In this document: piece after piece, positions 45,306 to 56,225 of the stretch
Position numbering within the stretch: position 1 is the first letter of the stretch
Layout: the number at the start of each line of letters is the position of its first letter
Origin: Klebsiella oxytoca NBRC 105695
GTDB taxonomy: Bacteria; Pseudomonadota; Gammaproteobacteria; Enterobacterales; Enterobacteriaceae
Length of the DNA: 64,000 nt
Reading direction: 5' to 3'
NCBI RefSeq assembly: GCF_001598695.1
Contig: NZ_BCZK01000007.1
Location: 62,001 to 126,000 of the forward strand
The notes under the pieces: generated by a model
What the model was told of the DNA's origin: nothing
Seen by the model: the letters and a program-made list of their open reading frames with translations, nothing else
Database searches by the model: none
Translations under genes and position numbers: made by a program

Positions 45306-46388
45306 TTACTTGCGGCGGTAGCCTTTTTGCGCGGTGTTTACCTTGTAGAGATAACGGCGCGATTCGGCGGACGGGTGACGGCTGGTGATGGTCTGATAAA
45401 CGTCGCCCGGCGTCATGTTATTGATGATATTCGCGGCCTGAATCTTATCGCTGGAGAAGACCCGCAGCACGCTGCCCGCGCCGCCGTTATAGGCGGTAAT
45501 CACCGCATAGCGACGCGAGGTGGGGTTAGCAATACCGGCCAGATAGACGTTGTTCAGCATGGCCAGATAGGCGGTCCCGGTATCGATATTATTGGCCGGA
45601 TCGAACAGATAGCTGCGGCTCGGCAGGCCGGATTTCCCCTGCGAGCGGAACACATCCTTCCCGGCACTGTGCTGCACCACCTGCATCAGCCCCAGCGCGT
45701 CGGCATGGCTGACTGCATAGGGGTTAAAGGACGATTCGGTTTGCATAATCGCCAGGATCAGCGACTCATCAACGCCATATTTGCGCGACGCCTGACGGAC
45801 CATGCCAATGTATTTATGCGCACGTTTGTCGAGATGGTTCGGCACCAGGTTGATGGTGATGCTGTAGATCATGCGCGGACCGTTGCTGCGGCTTTTCAGA
45901 CGCGTTTGCAGCAGGTAGTCCGCAAAGCGTGAGGCGCGCCACTCCCAGCGAATCGACTCACCGGTGTTATCCACGACCTGACCATACAGGAACGGTTCTT
46001 TTGAGATCTGAATGTCATCGACGTCGGAATAGAGGTCGATGGAGTTAGGGTCGTCGCCCATCAGCAGGGTTTTAATAATCGCCTGGCGCAGACGCCCGGC
46101 CGGGTCAGTGCCGGCGATAGTTTCGACGGTAATTGTCCCGGCGTCAAAGTTGATGTGGCTGCGGGTTTGATACTGGTCGGTGTATTTGACGTAGTCCTTC
46201 GGCCCGGCGAGCAGAACTTCGTTATAACCCCAAATGTTCTCGATGTTATGGGCGAACTGGCCCATCAGAATATCAAAGCCGTTGGTGTCCTTCACCCACG
46301 CCTCGTTATACTCGGCGCCTTTTTTGGTTGAGCTGGAACACGAAACGAGCAAAGGCGCAATCAGCGCTAGCGCTAAGTATTTTTTCAT
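45306..46388 (-). CDS. mltC: Membrane-bound lytic murein transglycosylase C
   Basis: A 360-residue outer membrane lipoprotein. The lipobox is LLVSCSS near residue 16. The DUF3393 domain occupies about 30-190 and the SLT lysozyme-like domain about 195-355, with the catalytic Glu in [13 protein letters not shown]. It cleaves glycan strands to anhydromuropeptides. Two ATGs are adjacent (46388 and 46391); the second matches E. coli. Likely operon mutY-yggX-mltC, 50 bases after yggX. Confidence 0.95.
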   Translation of the reverse strand: MKKYLALALIAPLLVSCSSSTKKGAEYNEAWVKDTNGFDILMGQFAHNIENIWGYNEVLLAGPKDYVKYTDQYQTRSHINFDAGTITVETIAGTDPAGRLRQAIIKTLLMGDDPNSIDLYSDVDDIQISKEPFLYGQVVDNTGESIRWEWRASRFADYLLQTRLKSRSNGPRMIYSITINLVPNHLDKRAHKYIGMVRQASRKYGVDESLILAIMQTESSFNPYAVSHADALGLMQVVQHSAGKDVFRSQGKSGLPSRSYLFDPANNIDTGTAYLAMLNNVYLAGIANPTSRRYAVITAYNGGAGSVLRVFSSDKIQAANIINNMTPGDVYQTITSRHPSAESRRYLYKVNTAQKGYRRK

Positions 46389-46438
46389 CATTCCGGGAGT
46401 GCGTGTTGTGTTTGTTGTGGTAAAGGGCCGTCAGGCCC

Positions 46439-46726
<288 letters not shown>

Positions 46727-46741
46727 TTAATCGCCAGAAAG

Positions 46742-47800
46742 CTAAACCGGTGCTCCGGCTTTTAACTGTTGCAACAAGCGCTCCACGGGGGCCGCCAGAC
46801 CGACGGACGGCGGCTGCGCTAAGTTATACCAGAGTGCGCCCCCTTCATCCATGCATGCGCCGGATGAGTGCACTGTAAGCCACATCGGCACAATATCCAG
46901 ATGGAAATGGCTGAAAGTGTGGCGAAACGCGGTTAATTGCGTCAGATTATCGGCCTTAATCTGGCGCTGCGCCAGCCACTGCCGCAGCGCATCTTCATCT
47001 TCAAACTGCGGGAAGCAGAACAATCCGCCCCATAAACCCACCGGCGGGCGCTGGCAGAGAAATACCTCATCGCCGTGCTGCATCAGCAGGAAATAGCCGG
47101 TACGTTCCGGGATCGTCTGTTTCGGTTTTTTGCCTGGATATTGAGCCCATGAATGACTGGCGTAGGCCACGCAGCCGTTATTCAGCGGACAGAGCTCGCA
47201 TTTGGGCTTAGAGCGGGTACACACCATCGCCCCGAGGTCCATCATGGCCTGGTTAAAACGCTCAACCCCTTTCGCTGGCGTCACGTCCTCACTAATATCC
47301 CACAGGCGTTTCTCAACCTCTTTTTTCCCCGGCCAACCGCTGACAGCATAGCAGCGCGCGAGCACGCGCTTCACGTTGCCGTCGAGAATCGGATAATGCT
47401 GACCGAGAGAAAGGGATAAAATCGCCCCAGCGGTGGAACGACCCACGCCCGGCAGCGCGGCGACTTCATCAAAAGTTAGCGGGAAGTTTCCGCCGTGCAG
47501 GGTGGCCACCTGCTGCGCCGCTTTATGCAGATTGCGCGCGCGGGCGTAATAGCCCAGCCCGGTCCACAGATGGAGGACTTCATCGAGTGGCGCATTGGCC
47601 AGATCGGTAATTGTTGGGAAACGCGCCATAAAGCGCTCAAAATAGGGGATAACCGTCGCCACCTGCGTTTGTTGCAACATCACCTCGGAGAGCCATACTT
47701 TGTAGGGCGTCTTGCCGATTTGCCAGGGCAGGGTTTTACGTCCGTATTTGTCGTACCAGTCCAGTACCTGGGCTGAAAATTGCGCGGCGAGAAAAGTCAA
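46742..47800 (-). CDS. mutY: Adenine DNA glycosylase MutY
   Basis: A 352-residue base-excision glycosylase that removes A opposite 8-oxoguanine. The helix-hairpin-helix ([12 protein letters not shown]), catalytic Asp region [11 protein letters not shown], the 4Fe-4S loop Cys-x6-Cys-x2-Cys-x5-Cys ([17 protein letters not shown]) and the C-terminal NUDIX-like 8-oxoG recognition domain are all present. The start is TTG at 47800 with ggag eight bases before; the frame continues upstream to 47953 without similarity. Divergent from trmB. Confidence 0.95.
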   Translation of the reverse strand: MTFLAAQFSAQVLDWYDKYGRKTLPWQIGKTPYKVWLSEVMLQQTQVATVIPYFERFMARFPTITDLANAPLDEVLHLWTGLGYYARARNLHKAAQQVATLHGGNFPLTFDEVAALPGVGRSTAGAILSLSLGQHYPILDGNVKRVLARCYAVSGWPGKKEVEKRLWDISEDVTPAKGVERFNQAMMDLGAMVCTRSKPKCELCPLNNGCVAYASHSWAQYPGKKPKQTIPERTGYFLLMQHGDEVFLCQRPPVGLWGGLFCFPQFEDEDALRQWLAQRQIKADNLTQLTAFRHTFSHFHLDIVPMWLTVHSSGACMDEGGALWYNLAQPPSVGLAAPVERLLQQLKAGAPV

Positions 47801-47936
47801 AGCTACGGCTCCGGGATAGCGATTATAAGGTGGCAGATTGCAGCACAAGGGCGAGAGGCTGTAAACCCTTGCATCCGCCGGGTAACTTTGGATAATGCCC
47901 GTTTTCCGAACACTCTCACAAGCAGACTTAACTTTT

Positions 47937-48656
47937 ATGAAAAACGACGTCATATCTCCGGAATTCGATGAAAACGGCCGTCCGCTGCGCCGTATTCGCA
48001 GCTTCGTCCGTCGTCAGGGCCGCCTGACTAAAGGTCAGCAGCACGCGCTGGACACCATTTGGCCGGTGATGGGCGTTGAATTTAACGATGCGCCGCTCGA
48101 TTTTGCCGCGCTGTTTGGCCGTGAAGCGCCCATCACGCTGGAGATTGGTTTTGGTATGGGCGCTTCGCTGGTGGCGATGGCGAAAGAGAAGCCGCAGCAG
48201 AATTTCCTCGGCATTGAAGTGCACTCTCCTGGCGTCGGCGCCTGTCTGGCGTCTGCTGAAGAAGAGGGCGTGCAAAATCTGCGCGTTATGTGCCACGATG
48301 CGGTAGAAGTGCTGCACGCGATGATCCCCGATAACTCCCTGAGCATGGTGCAGCTATTTTTCCCTGACCCGTGGCACAAAGCGCGTCATAATAAGCGCCG
48401 GATCGTTCAGCCGCCTTTTGCCGAACTGGTGAAAAGTAAACTGAAGCTGGGCGGCGTTTTCCATATGGCGACCGACTGGGAGCCCTATGCCGAGCATATG
48501 CTGGAAGTGATGTCCTCGCTTGAAGGATATCGCAACCGGTCAGAAAGCAACGACTATGTGCCGCGCCCGGAATCGCGCCCGGTAACCAAATTTGAACAGC
48601 GTGGCCATCGTCTTGGCCACGGCGTATGGGACTTAATGTTCGAGAGGGTGAAATAA
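47937..48656 (+). CDS. trmB: tRNA (guanine-N7)-methyltransferase
   Basis: A 239-residue class I methyltransferase that forms m7G46 in tRNA. The SAM-binding motif [11 protein letters not shown], the [15 protein letters not shown] tRNA-contact block and the C-terminal [12 protein letters not shown] are intact. ATG 47937 gives exactly the E. coli length; the frame upstream to 47895 is not needed. Its stop overlaps the yggL start by one base. Confidence 0.96.
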   Translation: MKNDVISPEFDENGRPLRRIRSFVRRQGRLTKGQQHALDTIWPVMGVEFNDAPLDFAALFGREAPITLEIGFGMGASLVAMAKEKPQQNFLGIEVHSPGVGACLASAEEEGVQNLRVMCHDAVEVLHAMIPDNSLSMVQLFFPDPWHKARHNKRRIVQPPFAELVKSKLKLGGVFHMATDWEPYAEHMLEVMSSLEGYRNRSESNDYVPRPESRPVTKFEQRGHRLGHGVWDLMFERVK

Positions 48657-48982
48657 TGGCAACGAATCGTAGCCGTCGTCTGCGTAAAAAAATGCATATC
48701 GACGAATTTCAGGAAGTGGGTTTTTCCGTCGCGTGGCGTTTCGCGGAAGGAACCAGCGAAGAGCAGATCGACCAGACCGTTAACGATCTGATTGATGAGG
48801 TGATTGAGCCTAATAAGCTGGCCTTTGACGGCAGCGGCTATCTCTCCTGGGAAGGCCTGATCTGCCTGCAGGAAATCGGTAAATGCACCGAGGAGCACCA
48901 GGCCATTGTGCGTAAATGGCTGGAAGACCGCGGGCTGGCCGATGTACGCACCAGCGAACTTTTTGATATCTGGTGGGACTAA
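48656..48982 (+). CDS. yggL: YggL, DUF469 / ribosome-associated protein
   Basis: A 108-residue protein, same length as E. coli YggL. It starts at the ATG in the taatg overlap with trmB, so translation is coupled. Basic N-terminus (NRSRRLRKKMHIDEF) and acidic remainder. Reported to bind the large ribosomal subunit; exact role uncertain. Confidence 0.93.
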   Translation: MATNRSRRLRKKMHIDEFQEVGFSVAWRFAEGTSEEQIDQTVNDLIDEVIEPNKLAFDGSGYLSWEGLICLQEIGKCTEEHQAIVRKWLEDRGLADVRTSELFDIWWD

Positions 48983-49032
48983 GTTTGACAAGGGTCGGCA
49001 ACTGCCGGCCCGTTTTGTCTGAAGGGAGTTAA

Positions 49033-49752
49033 ATGATGCGCAAAACGCTGTTAGCTGTGGCGCTTTCCGTCACCGCTTTGTCCGCGCATGCGGACTACCA
49101 GTGTAGCGTCACGCCGCGTGACGATGTCATCCTCAGCCCGCAGCAGGTGCAGGTGAAAGGCGAAAATGGCGATCTGGTGATTAAGCCGGACGGCAGCCTG
49201 AGCTTTAACGGGAAAGCGTATTCTCTGAACGCCGCTCAGCGCGAACAGGCTCAGGACTATCAGGCCAGCCTGCGCAGCAGCCTGCCGTGGATTGATGAAG
49301 GCGCACGCTCGCGGGTAGAAAAAGGCCGCGCCGCGCTGGATAAAATTATTACCGAACAGGTAGGGGCCAGCAGCAGCATGCATAGCCGCCTGACCAAGCT
49401 TGATGCGCAGCTGAAAGCGCAAATGAGCCGCATAATTGAACATCGTAACGATGGCCTGACGTTCCACTATAAAGCTATCGATCAGGTGCGCGCCGACGGC
49501 CAGCAGCTGGTAAACCAGGCGATGGGCGGCATCCTGCAGGACAGCATCAACGAGATGGGCGCGAAGGCGGTTCTCAAAGGCGGCGGTAACCCGCTGCAGG
49601 GGATCCTCGGCAGCCTTGGCGGCCTGCAAACCGCCATTCAGGATGAATGGAAAAATCAGGAAGCCGATTTCCAGCAGTTTGGTAAGGATGTCTGCAGCCG
49701 CGTGGTTTCCCTTGAGGATAGCCGCAAAGCGCTGGTGGGGTCCTTAAAGTAA
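49033..49752 (+). CDS. yggN: DUF2884 periplasmic protein YggN
   Basis: A 239-residue secreted protein with a signal peptide (TLLAVALSVTALSAHA, cut near residue 20). It matches E. coli YggN in length and sequence. A C-terminal glycine-rich segment (KGGGNPLQGILGSLGGL) precedes the tail. Function unknown. An ATG pair at the start leaves a one-residue ambiguity. A gctacctgc / gcaggtagc hairpin follows at 49763-49784. Confidence 0.93.
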   Translation: MMRKTLLAVALSVTALSAHADYQCSVTPRDDVILSPQQVQVKGENGDLVIKPDGSLSFNGKAYSLNAAQREQAQDYQASLRSSLPWIDEGARSRVEKGRAALDKIITEQVGASSSMHSRLTKLDAQLKAQMSRIIEHRNDGLTFHYKAIDQVRADGQQLVNQAMGGILQDSINEMGAKAVLKGGGNPLQGILGSLGGLQTAIQDEWKNQEADFQQFGKDVCSRVVSLEDSRKALVGSLK

Positions 49753-49862
49753 GCTTTATTCCGCTACCTGCGTCCGCAGGTAGCAAAATCAGATTTCATT
49801 TATCCTGCCTGCGGTGGCGAACTCCTTATGATGCCTGCTGTATTCATAAAAGGAATTTGCTG

Positions 49863-50870
49863 ATGAAATATGCATGGAAAACGCTCACCGTCCTGATGAT
49901 CGCTTCCCCTTGTCACGTGCTGGCGGATGCCAACACGCCAACAGACGACGTGGTAAAACAGCAGTTTGCTGAACAGACTGGCGGGATTATGCGCTTGCAA
50001 AACGTGACGCTGAAGCAGCTAGACGCCAGGGGAAATCAGGCGACCTATATGCTGGAAGGCGATATGGCCGCCGCGGAAGATCTCTATATTCGCGTCGGCG
50101 TCGCGGGAGATTACTTTTTTTATGAGCGAGTCTGGACCAGGGGGCGGCCGGTAAAGTTCTCCGCCATGATGACCGCGGTAGGGACCAAAGACTCCGGCTG
50201 GCAGACCGAATTCTTTTCTCTGCAGATGGCGGCGAAGAGGGGCGGGAGAACCTTTAAGGAAATCGGAGGGGATGAAAGTAAAACCCTGATCGTCAATGAC
50301 CACAAATTTATGGCGCAATTTGCCAAAATTGACGCCAGCTTTGCCGCCAGCAAAGCCACGATGAAGACGCTGCAAGGGCAACAGGATGCGCTGAAAACCG
50401 AGATCGCCGCGTTAGAGAAGCAGATTAACCGTTCATGGGGTACGGATGCGAACGGCAAGCCGCTCGATCGCAGCGACGTGCAGCAGGCGATGCTGGAAAA
50501 AATGTATGAAGTAGACCGGCAAAACGATCCGCTGAAGTTCGAGAATCATTACTACAAAACTCTCTATGAACCCGCACTGGCCGCCTGTCAGAAAAAAGCG
50601 GTTTGCGATGCTGCGCCGCTGCGCGCCGAGCGCGATGCCGTGCTGAATGAGCAGAAGCGTAACTACTATCGCCAGCATAAAGAGATGAGTGAAAATATCA
50701 AAGCGGAGATGGCCGCGCGCGATAAAAAGATAGCGCCGCTGCAGAAGCAAAAAGGCGAACTGAACGCGCAGCTGATGGCGCTGGAGATCCGCTACCGGGA
50801 GTTGGCTCGCGACGAAAAATACTGGCAGGAGGGGCTGGAGAAGATGCGCCGCAACGGGGTTCTAAAGTAG
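49863..50870 (+). CDS. yggM: DUF1202 periplasmic protein YggM
   Basis: A 335-residue secreted protein, the same length as E. coli YggM, though more diverged than its neighbours. A signal peptide ends near residue 21 (HVLADANTPT). Conserved segments include FAEQTGGIMRLQNVTLKQLDA and the C-terminal RRNGVLK. Long helical coiled-coil stretches (about 160-330) dominate. The ATG at 49863 lies eight bases after aaaagga. The ansB gene that separates yggN and yggM in E. coli is missing. Confidence 0.9.
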   Translation: MKYAWKTLTVLMIASPCHVLADANTPTDDVVKQQFAEQTGGIMRLQNVTLKQLDARGNQATYMLEGDMAAAEDLYIRVGVAGDYFFYERVWTRGRPVKFSAMMTAVGTKDSGWQTEFFSLQMAAKRGGRTFKEIGGDESKTLIVNDHKFMAQFAKIDASFAASKATMKTLQGQQDALKTEIAALEKQINRSWGTDANGKPLDRSDVQQAMLEKMYEVDRQNDPLKFENHYYKTLYEPALAACQKKAVCDAAPLRAERDAVLNEQKRNYYRQHKEMSENIKAEMAARDKKIAPLQKQKGELNAQLMALEIRYRELARDEKYWQEGLEKMRRNGVLK

Positions 50871-50957
50871 CCGGGTCAGGTTCGGAATGGCCAGGCTGCG
50901 CCTGGCGCGTATGAGCTTGTCGGATGACAGAATATTTTGCTATTGAAGCTTTTGTCG

Positions 50958-50986
50958 GCCGGGCACGGCGCTAGCCGCCGCCCGGC
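50958..50986. repeat. REP-like hairpin after yggM
   Basis: gccgggc / gcccggc with inner ggcg/cgcc pairing between convergent yggM and the TRAP operon; a REP element that may also stop transcription. Confidence 0.65.
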
Positions 50987-51058
50987 AGAAGCGTTAGCTC
51001 AAGGTCTAACGCCCATTCTTCCTCAGGAATGCGTCCCCTCCTTTCCAGGGCAATAACG

Positions 51059-52360
51059 CTACATCAGCCCTAGCAGCTGCGGAATAAACAGCGAAATCTG
51101 CGGGATATAGACAATCATCATCAGCGCGATCAGCAGGGCAGCGTAGAACGGCAGCAGCGGTTTGATCAACTGCTGAATTTTGACGCCAGAAATAGAACAG
51201 CCAACGAACAGCGCGCTGCCAACCGGTGGGGTGAGCAGCCCGATACACAGATTGGCGACCATCATAATACCGAAGTGCACCGGATCCATCCCCAGGTCCT
51301 GCGCGATTGGCAGGAATATTGGAGTGAAAATCAGCACCGCTGGGGTCATATCCATAAAGATCCCGACGATTAACAGCACGATATTTATCAGCAGCAGAAT
51401 CACCACCGGGTTTTCAGAAACGCCCATTAGCGCGTCGCTTATCATGTAGGGAATGTCGGCGTTGGTCATCGCCCACGACATGCCCACGGAAAAGCCAATC
51501 AGCAGCAGCACAATAGAGGTCATGACTACCGATTCCAGTATCAGCTTCGGCAGATCGCGCCACTTCACTTCCCGATATATCAGTACCGACAGGATAAAGG
51601 TGTAGACCACGGCGATGGCAGAGGCTTCCGTCGCGGTAAAAATGCCGCCAAGGATCCCGCCCATCACAATGATGACCAGCAGCAGGCTGGGCAGAGCATC
51701 GAAAAACGCTTTTGCCGCCTGGGCGCAGGTCGGACGCTCGGAAACCGGATAGCCGCGACGTTTAGCAATGACGGCACAGACCACCATAATAGCCAGGCCC
51801 ATCAGGATGCCCGGCAAATAGCCGGCCATAAACAGCGAGGCCACCGAGACGCCGCCTGCGGTCAGGGAAAAGACGATCAGTACGTTTGACGGCGGAATAA
51901 GCAGACCCGTGATGCAGGATGAGACGTTCACCGCCGTAGAGAAGGCCGGATCGTAGCCTTTCTGCGTCTGTATGGGGTTGAGCGTGCCGCCGACCGCGGC
52001 GGCGGCGGCGACCGCTGAGCCTGAAATCGAGCCGAACATCATATTGGCCAGCACGTTGACGTGGCCCAGAGAGCCCGGCACGCGTCCGACCATCACCTGG
52101 GCCAGATTGATTAAACGTATGGCAATCCCGCCGCTGTTCATCAGGGTTCCGGCAAAGATAAAGAATGGAATCGCCAGCAGCGCGAAGTTATCGAGGCCGT
52201 TTGCCAGGCGCTGAGAAACGGTAATCACTGCGATATCCCAGGGGAACATCAGCAGCATCGAACCGACGGTAGCGATGCCAATGGAGAAGGAGATAGGTAC
52301 GCCAATAAAAACCAGAATAAAGAAAGAGCCAAATAGCATCAGTGCGATATAGCTGTCCAT
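51059..52360 (-). CDS. TRAP transporter large permease (DctM type)
   Basis: A 433-residue protein with 12 or more transmembrane helices, the DctM subunit of a tripartite ATP-independent periplasmic transporter. It couples sodium entry to uptake of the ligand delivered by the binding protein. Family segments such as AAAAVGGTLNPIQTQKGYD and SNVLIVFSLTAGGVS are visible. The true start is ATG 52360, which shares one base with the stop of the dctQ-type gene; the frame upstream belongs to that gene's other frame. Confidence 0.93.
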   Translation of the reverse strand: MDSYIALMLFGSFFILVFIGVPISFSIGIATVGSMLLMFPWDIAVITVSQRLANGLDNFALLAIPFFIFAGTLMNSGGIAIRLINLAQVMVGRVPGSLGHVNVLANMMFGSISGSAVAAAAAVGGTLNPIQTQKGYDPAFSTAVNVSSCITGLLIPPSNVLIVFSLTAGGVSVASLFMAGYLPGILMGLAIMVVCAVIAKRRGYPVSERPTCAQAAKAFFDALPSLLLVIIVMGGILGGIFTATEASAIAVVYTFILSVLIYREVKWRDLPKLILESVVMTSIVLLLIGFSVGMSWAMTNADIPYMISDALMGVSENPVVILLLINIVLLIVGIFMDMTPAVLIFTPIFLPIAQDLGMDPVHFGIMMVANLCIGLLTPPVGSALFVGCSISGVKIQQLIKPLLPFYAALLIALMMIVYIPQISLFIPQLLGLM

Positions 52361-52863
52361 CAATTTGCCCCCGCTGCAGAGTGCTTCATGTTTTTCAGTC
52401 CGGTGCTGATAAAACACAACGCGTAGAACATCATAATGATCCCGGTTAGCGGCAGGATCAGATACACGTAGCCCATGGGGATTTGCATCGCCGCTGAGAC
52501 CTGGGACGTCGATAGCGTTTTCTCAATCAGCTTCACGCCGCCGGTCACAATTACTGAACCAGCAAAAATAAAGATCAGCAGATTAATGATGACGCTGAGA
52601 AGCGCCTGCCTGCGAGGAGGGAGCGTCATCGCCAGTAAATCGATAGCCAGATGACGCTGGGCGCCGACGGTATATGCCGCACCCAGCAGCCCGACCCAAA
52701 TCATTAAAAAGCGCGCCAGTTCGTCGGTCAGGGTGCTTGGCTGGTTTAGCACGTAGCGGCTAAATACCTGCCAGACGACGCAGATCACCAGCGCAATCAT
52801 AACGGCGACGGAGAATGCGGCGATCGTGCGGTCCACCGCCAGCTTTATGCGGTTAAGTATCAT
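52360..52863 (-). CDS. TRAP transporter small permease (DctQ type)
   Basis: A 167-residue membrane protein with four helices, the small permease of the TRAP system. The conserved DELARFLMIWVGLLGAAY segment is present. It sits 45 bases after the binding-protein gene and overlaps the large permease gene by one base, so the three genes form one operon. Confidence 0.92.
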   Translation of the reverse strand: MILNRIKLAVDRTIAAFSVAVMIALVICVVWQVFSRYVLNQPSTLTDELARFLMIWVGLLGAAYTVGAQRHLAIDLLAMTLPPRRQALLSVIINLLIFIFAGSVIVTGGVKLIEKTLSTSQVSAAMQIPMGYVYLILPLTGIIMMFYALCFISTGLKNMKHSAAGAN

Positions 52864-52908
52864 CTTTGAGTTCCCGGTGAAAGGGGCCAGCGGCTGGCCC
52901 GCTAAGTG

Positions 52909-53895
52909 TTATTCAGCAGCAGCTTCAAATTTGGCCAGCAGAGCCGCCTGCTTCGGATCTTTTTTGAAGTCATCAAAGAGCGGTTGAACGGCGGCGCGGA
53001 ACGGTGCTTTATCAACTTTGATAATTTCGCCGCCCATGGCTTTGGCCTGCGCGCGGGTGTCGGCGTCAATTTTGTCCCACAGTTTTTGCTGATAGGCCTC
53101 TGAGGCTTTCGCCGCCTCGTTCAGGATTTGTTGCTGCTCCGGCGTCAGCTTGTCCCAGGTTTTGCTGGAGATAACGAGGAAATCCGGGATGGAGGCATGT
53201 TCATCTTCTGAGAAAACCTTAGCGATTTCGATATGGCGCGTTTGCACCCAGGAAGGTACGTTATTTTCCGCGCCGTCCACTACGCCCTGCTGCATCGCGG
53301 TATAGACTTCACCAAACGAAATTGGCGTTGGCGAACCGCCCATTAATTCGATCATTTTCAACGTTGTCGGACTGGCCTGGACGCGGATTTTCAGCCCTTT
53401 TAAATCTTCCGGTTTAGTAATGGGTTTTTTAGCATAAAAACTTCGGGTCCCGGCAACATAAGCGGAAAGGGCAAAGAATCCTTTATCTTTCGTGGACTCC
53501 ATTATTTCTTTACCCACTTCACCGAAGACGACTTTATTGAAGTGATTCTGATCCTTGAACAGGAACGGTAAATTATATATCGCGTAGACGTTATCAAATG
53601 ACTCCAGGTCGCTGGCGGAACCTTTCGTCATATCCAGTGCGCCGTTTTGTAATAACTCCATCGTTTCACGCGCGCTGCCCATCTGGCTACTCGGATAAAT
53701 GCGAATTTTCATATTGCCGTTGGAAAGTTGGTTAACCTCTTTCGCCATCTGCTCAAACGCCTGATGAACAACGTGGCTGCGTTCAAGGTTATGTGCCAGT
53801 TTTAACGTAACTTTTTCAGCTGCGCTGGCCCCCGCTGAGAGCAGGGCAAGCAAAGAAACACACACCAGAGAACGAGAAAACGAGAGTTTTTTCAT
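52909..53895 (-). CDS. TRAP transporter substrate-binding protein (DctP type)
   Basis: A 328-residue periplasmic binding protein with signal peptide (SLLALLSAGASAAEK). The carboxylate-clamping Arg lies in LKGLKIRVQASP and the family block GEVYTAMQQGVVDGAENN follows. TRAP ligands are mostly carboxylates such as dicarboxylates, sugar acids and sialic acid. No catabolic genes adjoin, so the ligand cannot be deduced. First gene of the operon. Confidence 0.93.
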   Translation of the reverse strand: MKKLSFSRSLVCVSLLALLSAGASAAEKVTLKLAHNLERSHVVHQAFEQMAKEVNQLSNGNMKIRIYPSSQMGSARETMELLQNGALDMTKGSASDLESFDNVYAIYNLPFLFKDQNHFNKVVFGEVGKEIMESTKDKGFFALSAYVAGTRSFYAKKPITKPEDLKGLKIRVQASPTTLKMIELMGGSPTPISFGEVYTAMQQGVVDGAENNVPSWVQTRHIEIAKVFSEDEHASIPDFLVISSKTWDKLTPEQQQILNEAAKASEAYQQKLWDKIDADTRAQAKAMGGEIIKVDKAPFRAAVQPLFDDFKKDPKQAALLAKFEAAAE

Positions 53896-54199
53896 GAGTC
53901 GGCTCCATGCACTTAGGTTAATTGGTCAATATCTAAAGAGTCATTCTTTGTTTCTGTATGACATATTATCCTGGTTGTCGTACACCTTTAAGCTGTCTGA
54001 CTCACACTTTTTCCCAATGAGACGATGAAATGCGTATTTTTGTGCGTTAGGTTATATTTATTTTCTATAAATGAATGTGAATTAATTTTTATTAAGAATG
54101 CTGAACTGAGATTCTTCGGGAATTACGATATTAATATTTCGGGAAAAACGAACAATTAATTATCCCGCTATTTATATAACGGGATAATCAGGGAGAGGT
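53896..54199. other. AT-rich gap between the TRAP operon and hemW
   Basis: 304 bp with no ORF supported. It contains the TRAP operon promoter region and, at the far end, the hemW terminator. Confidence 0.5.
54159..54188 (-). terminator. hemW terminator
   Basis: 9-bp stem attatcccg / cgggataat with a 12-base loop, about 12 bases after the hemW stop, followed by ttaattgtt on the minus strand. Confidence 0.75.
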
Positions 54200-55336
54200 T
54201 TATTCGCTGAGGAATAATTCGAGAAGGGAGTTCAAAAATAGCTTGCCGTGCTCGGTAATCTGCCAGCAGCCTTCATCTTCCGTCAGATAGCCCTGGGCAA
54301 TAGCGGCATCGATTTGCGGGCGGATCGTCCGCTCGTCGAGGCCGGTAAAGCGGCTGAATTCATCCCGTGGCGCCGCTTCGAGCAGGCGGAAACGGTTCAT
54401 AAAGAACTCAAACGGTTTATCTGCGTTCTCAACATCATGCTGGCGCTCCAGGTAACGGCCTTCCATATAGCCGCGCGGGTGGCGGGTTTTCGCCGTCCGC
54501 AGAATGCGTCCGTCCGCAAACGTCACTTTACCGTGCGCGCCGCAGCCAATGCCCAGGTAGTCGCCAAAGCGCCAGTAGTTCAGATTATGCTGGCACTGAT
54601 ATCCCGGTTTTGCATAGGCGGAAGTTTCATATTGCCGGTAGCCCGCGGCGCTAAGCAGGCTATGCCCCTGCTCATAAATATCCCACAGCGCATCGTCGTC
54701 AGGCAGGACCGGCGGTCGCGAACCAAACAGGGTATTTGGTTCAATGGTCAACTGATACCAGGAGAGATGCGGCGGATTGAGCGCAATCGCCTGGCGCAGG
54801 TCGTCCAGCGCCTCTTCCAGAGACTGGTCCGGCAGACCATGCATTAAATCGAGGTTAAAGCTGCGCAGTCCCAGACCGCTTGCCAGGTTTGCCGCGCGTT
54901 TGGCTTCCTGTGGCCCATGAATGCGCCCCAGACGCTGCAGCTTTTGCTCGCTAAAGCTCTGTACGCCGATGGAGATGCGATTAATGCCGGCGCGCTGATA
55001 CTCCACGAAGCGATCCGCTTCCACGGTGCCGGGGTTGGCTTCCATCGTGATTTCGGCTCCGGCCGCCAGCGGAAGAGCCGCGCGTACGCCATCGAGTAGG
55101 GTTTGCATCGCCGGGCCGGAGAGCAGGCTCGGCGTACCGCCGCCAATAAAAATCGTCCCGATTTCACGTCCCTGCGCATAGTGGGCGTCGGCGCGCAGAT
55201 CGTTCAGCAGATGCTGGACATAGTCATCATGCGGCACTTCGCCCTTCAACGCATGCGAGTTGAAATCGCAGTACGGGCATTTCTGCACGCACCACGGGAT
55301 GTGAATGTAGAGGCTCAGGGGCGGCAAATTAGCCAT
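54200..55336 (-). CDS. hemW: Heme chaperone HemW (radical SAM)
   Basis: A 378-residue radical SAM protein, same length as E. coli HemW (YggW). The cluster motif reads CVQKCPYC (CxxxCxxC) near the N-terminus, followed by FNSHA. The family binds and transfers heme and lacks coproporphyrinogen dehydrogenase activity of HemN. It overlaps rdgB by eight bases; last gene of yggS-yggT-yggU-rdgB-hemW. Confidence 0.95.
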   Translation of the reverse strand: MANLPPLSLYIHIPWCVQKCPYCDFNSHALKGEVPHDDYVQHLLNDLRADAHYAQGREIGTIFIGGGTPSLLSGPAMQTLLDGVRAALPLAAGAEITMEANPGTVEADRFVEYQRAGINRISIGVQSFSEQKLQRLGRIHGPQEAKRAANLASGLGLRSFNLDLMHGLPDQSLEEALDDLRQAIALNPPHLSWYQLTIEPNTLFGSRPPVLPDDDALWDIYEQGHSLLSAAGYRQYETSAYAKPGYQCQHNLNYWRFGDYLGIGCGAHGKVTFADGRILRTAKTRHPRGYMEGRYLERQHDVENADKPFEFFMNRFRLLEAAPRDEFSRFTGLDERTIRPQIDAAIAQGYLTEDEGCWQITEHGKLFLNSLLELFLSE

Positions 55337-55922
55337 TACGTAAGGCTTCCAGTAACAGTTTCAGCGCTCGTCCGCGGTGGGAAATGACGCTCTTCTCTTC
55401 ACGGCTCAGCTCCGCTGCGGTTTTACCTTCCGTCGGAACAAAGAAAATCGGATCGTAACCAAAGCCGCCGCTGCCGGCGGCCTGGCGAGCGATGATGCCT
55501 GGCCAACTGCCGTGGCACACCAGCGGCGTGGGATCTTCCGCATGGCGCAGATAGACCAGCACGCAGTGGAACTGCGCCTGGCGCTTATCGTCCGGCACGT
55601 CGCGTAGCGCGTCGAGCAGTTTTTCCAGATTGCGCTGGTCGGTCGCATCTTCACCGGAATAGCGGGCAGAATAGATGCCAGGCGCGCCGCCTAACGCATC
55701 GACGGCCAGACCTGAGTCATCGGCGATAGCCGGAAGGCCGGTAATCTGCGCGGCGTGGCGCGCTTTAAGAATGGCGTTTTCGATAAACGTGAGGCCGGTT
55801 TCCTCTGCGGAATCCACGCCCAGTTCGGTTTGCGCCACGATATCGAGGCCAAAATCTGCCAGCAGCGAGGCCAGCTCGCGCACTTTACCGGGATTGCCGG
55901 TGGCGAGAACAACTTTTTGCAT
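55329..55922 (-). CDS. rdgB: dITP/XTP pyrophosphatase RdgB
   Basis: A 197-residue Ham1-type pyrophosphatase that hydrolyses dITP, ITP and XTP to keep non-canonical purines out of [18 protein letters not shown] at the N-terminus, [13 protein letters not shown] and the [11 protein letters not shown] segment are intact. Twelve bases after the yggU stop. Confidence 0.96.
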   Translation of the reverse strand: MQKVVLATGNPGKVRELASLLADFGLDIVAQTELGVDSAEETGLTFIENAILKARHAAQITGLPAIADDSGLAVDALGGAPGIYSARYSGEDATDQRNLEKLLDALRDVPDDKRQAQFHCVLVYLRHAEDPTPLVCHGSWPGIIARQAAGSGGFGYDPIFFVPTEGKTAAELSREEKSVISHRGRALKLLLEALRNG

Positions 55923-55934
55923 AAGAGATCCTGT

Positions 55935-56225
55935 CTATTCTGTCAGCGCAGCGACCCCGTCGGGGATCTGCTGCGGATGAATGATTTTTATCTGTTTGTG
56001 GCGACCCAGTTCGCCCTTCTCAATAAGCACCTGGCTTTTTGCTACGCGAAACTGTTTGGCGAGAAATTTTACCAGATGGGCGTTGGCCTGGCCGTCAACG
56101 GGTGGCGCGGTAATGGCGACTTTGAGCTCGTCGCCATGTAAACCAACGATGCTGTCGCGGCTGGCCTTAGGCTGAATATACAGCCTTAAGACCAGACCGT
56201 CAGCGCAGGCCTGGACAGCACTCAT
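55935..56225 (-). CDS. yggU: DUF167 protein YggU
   Basis: A 96-residue protein matching E. coli YggU, with the conserved [14 protein letters not shown] segment. Starts at ATG 56225 in an atga overlap with the yggT stop. Function unknown. Confidence 0.94.
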   Translation of the reverse strand: MSAVQACADGLVLRLYIQPKASRDSIVGLHGDELKVAITAPPVDGQANAHLVKFLAKQFRVAKSQVLIEKGELGRHKQIKIIHPQQIPDGVAALTE

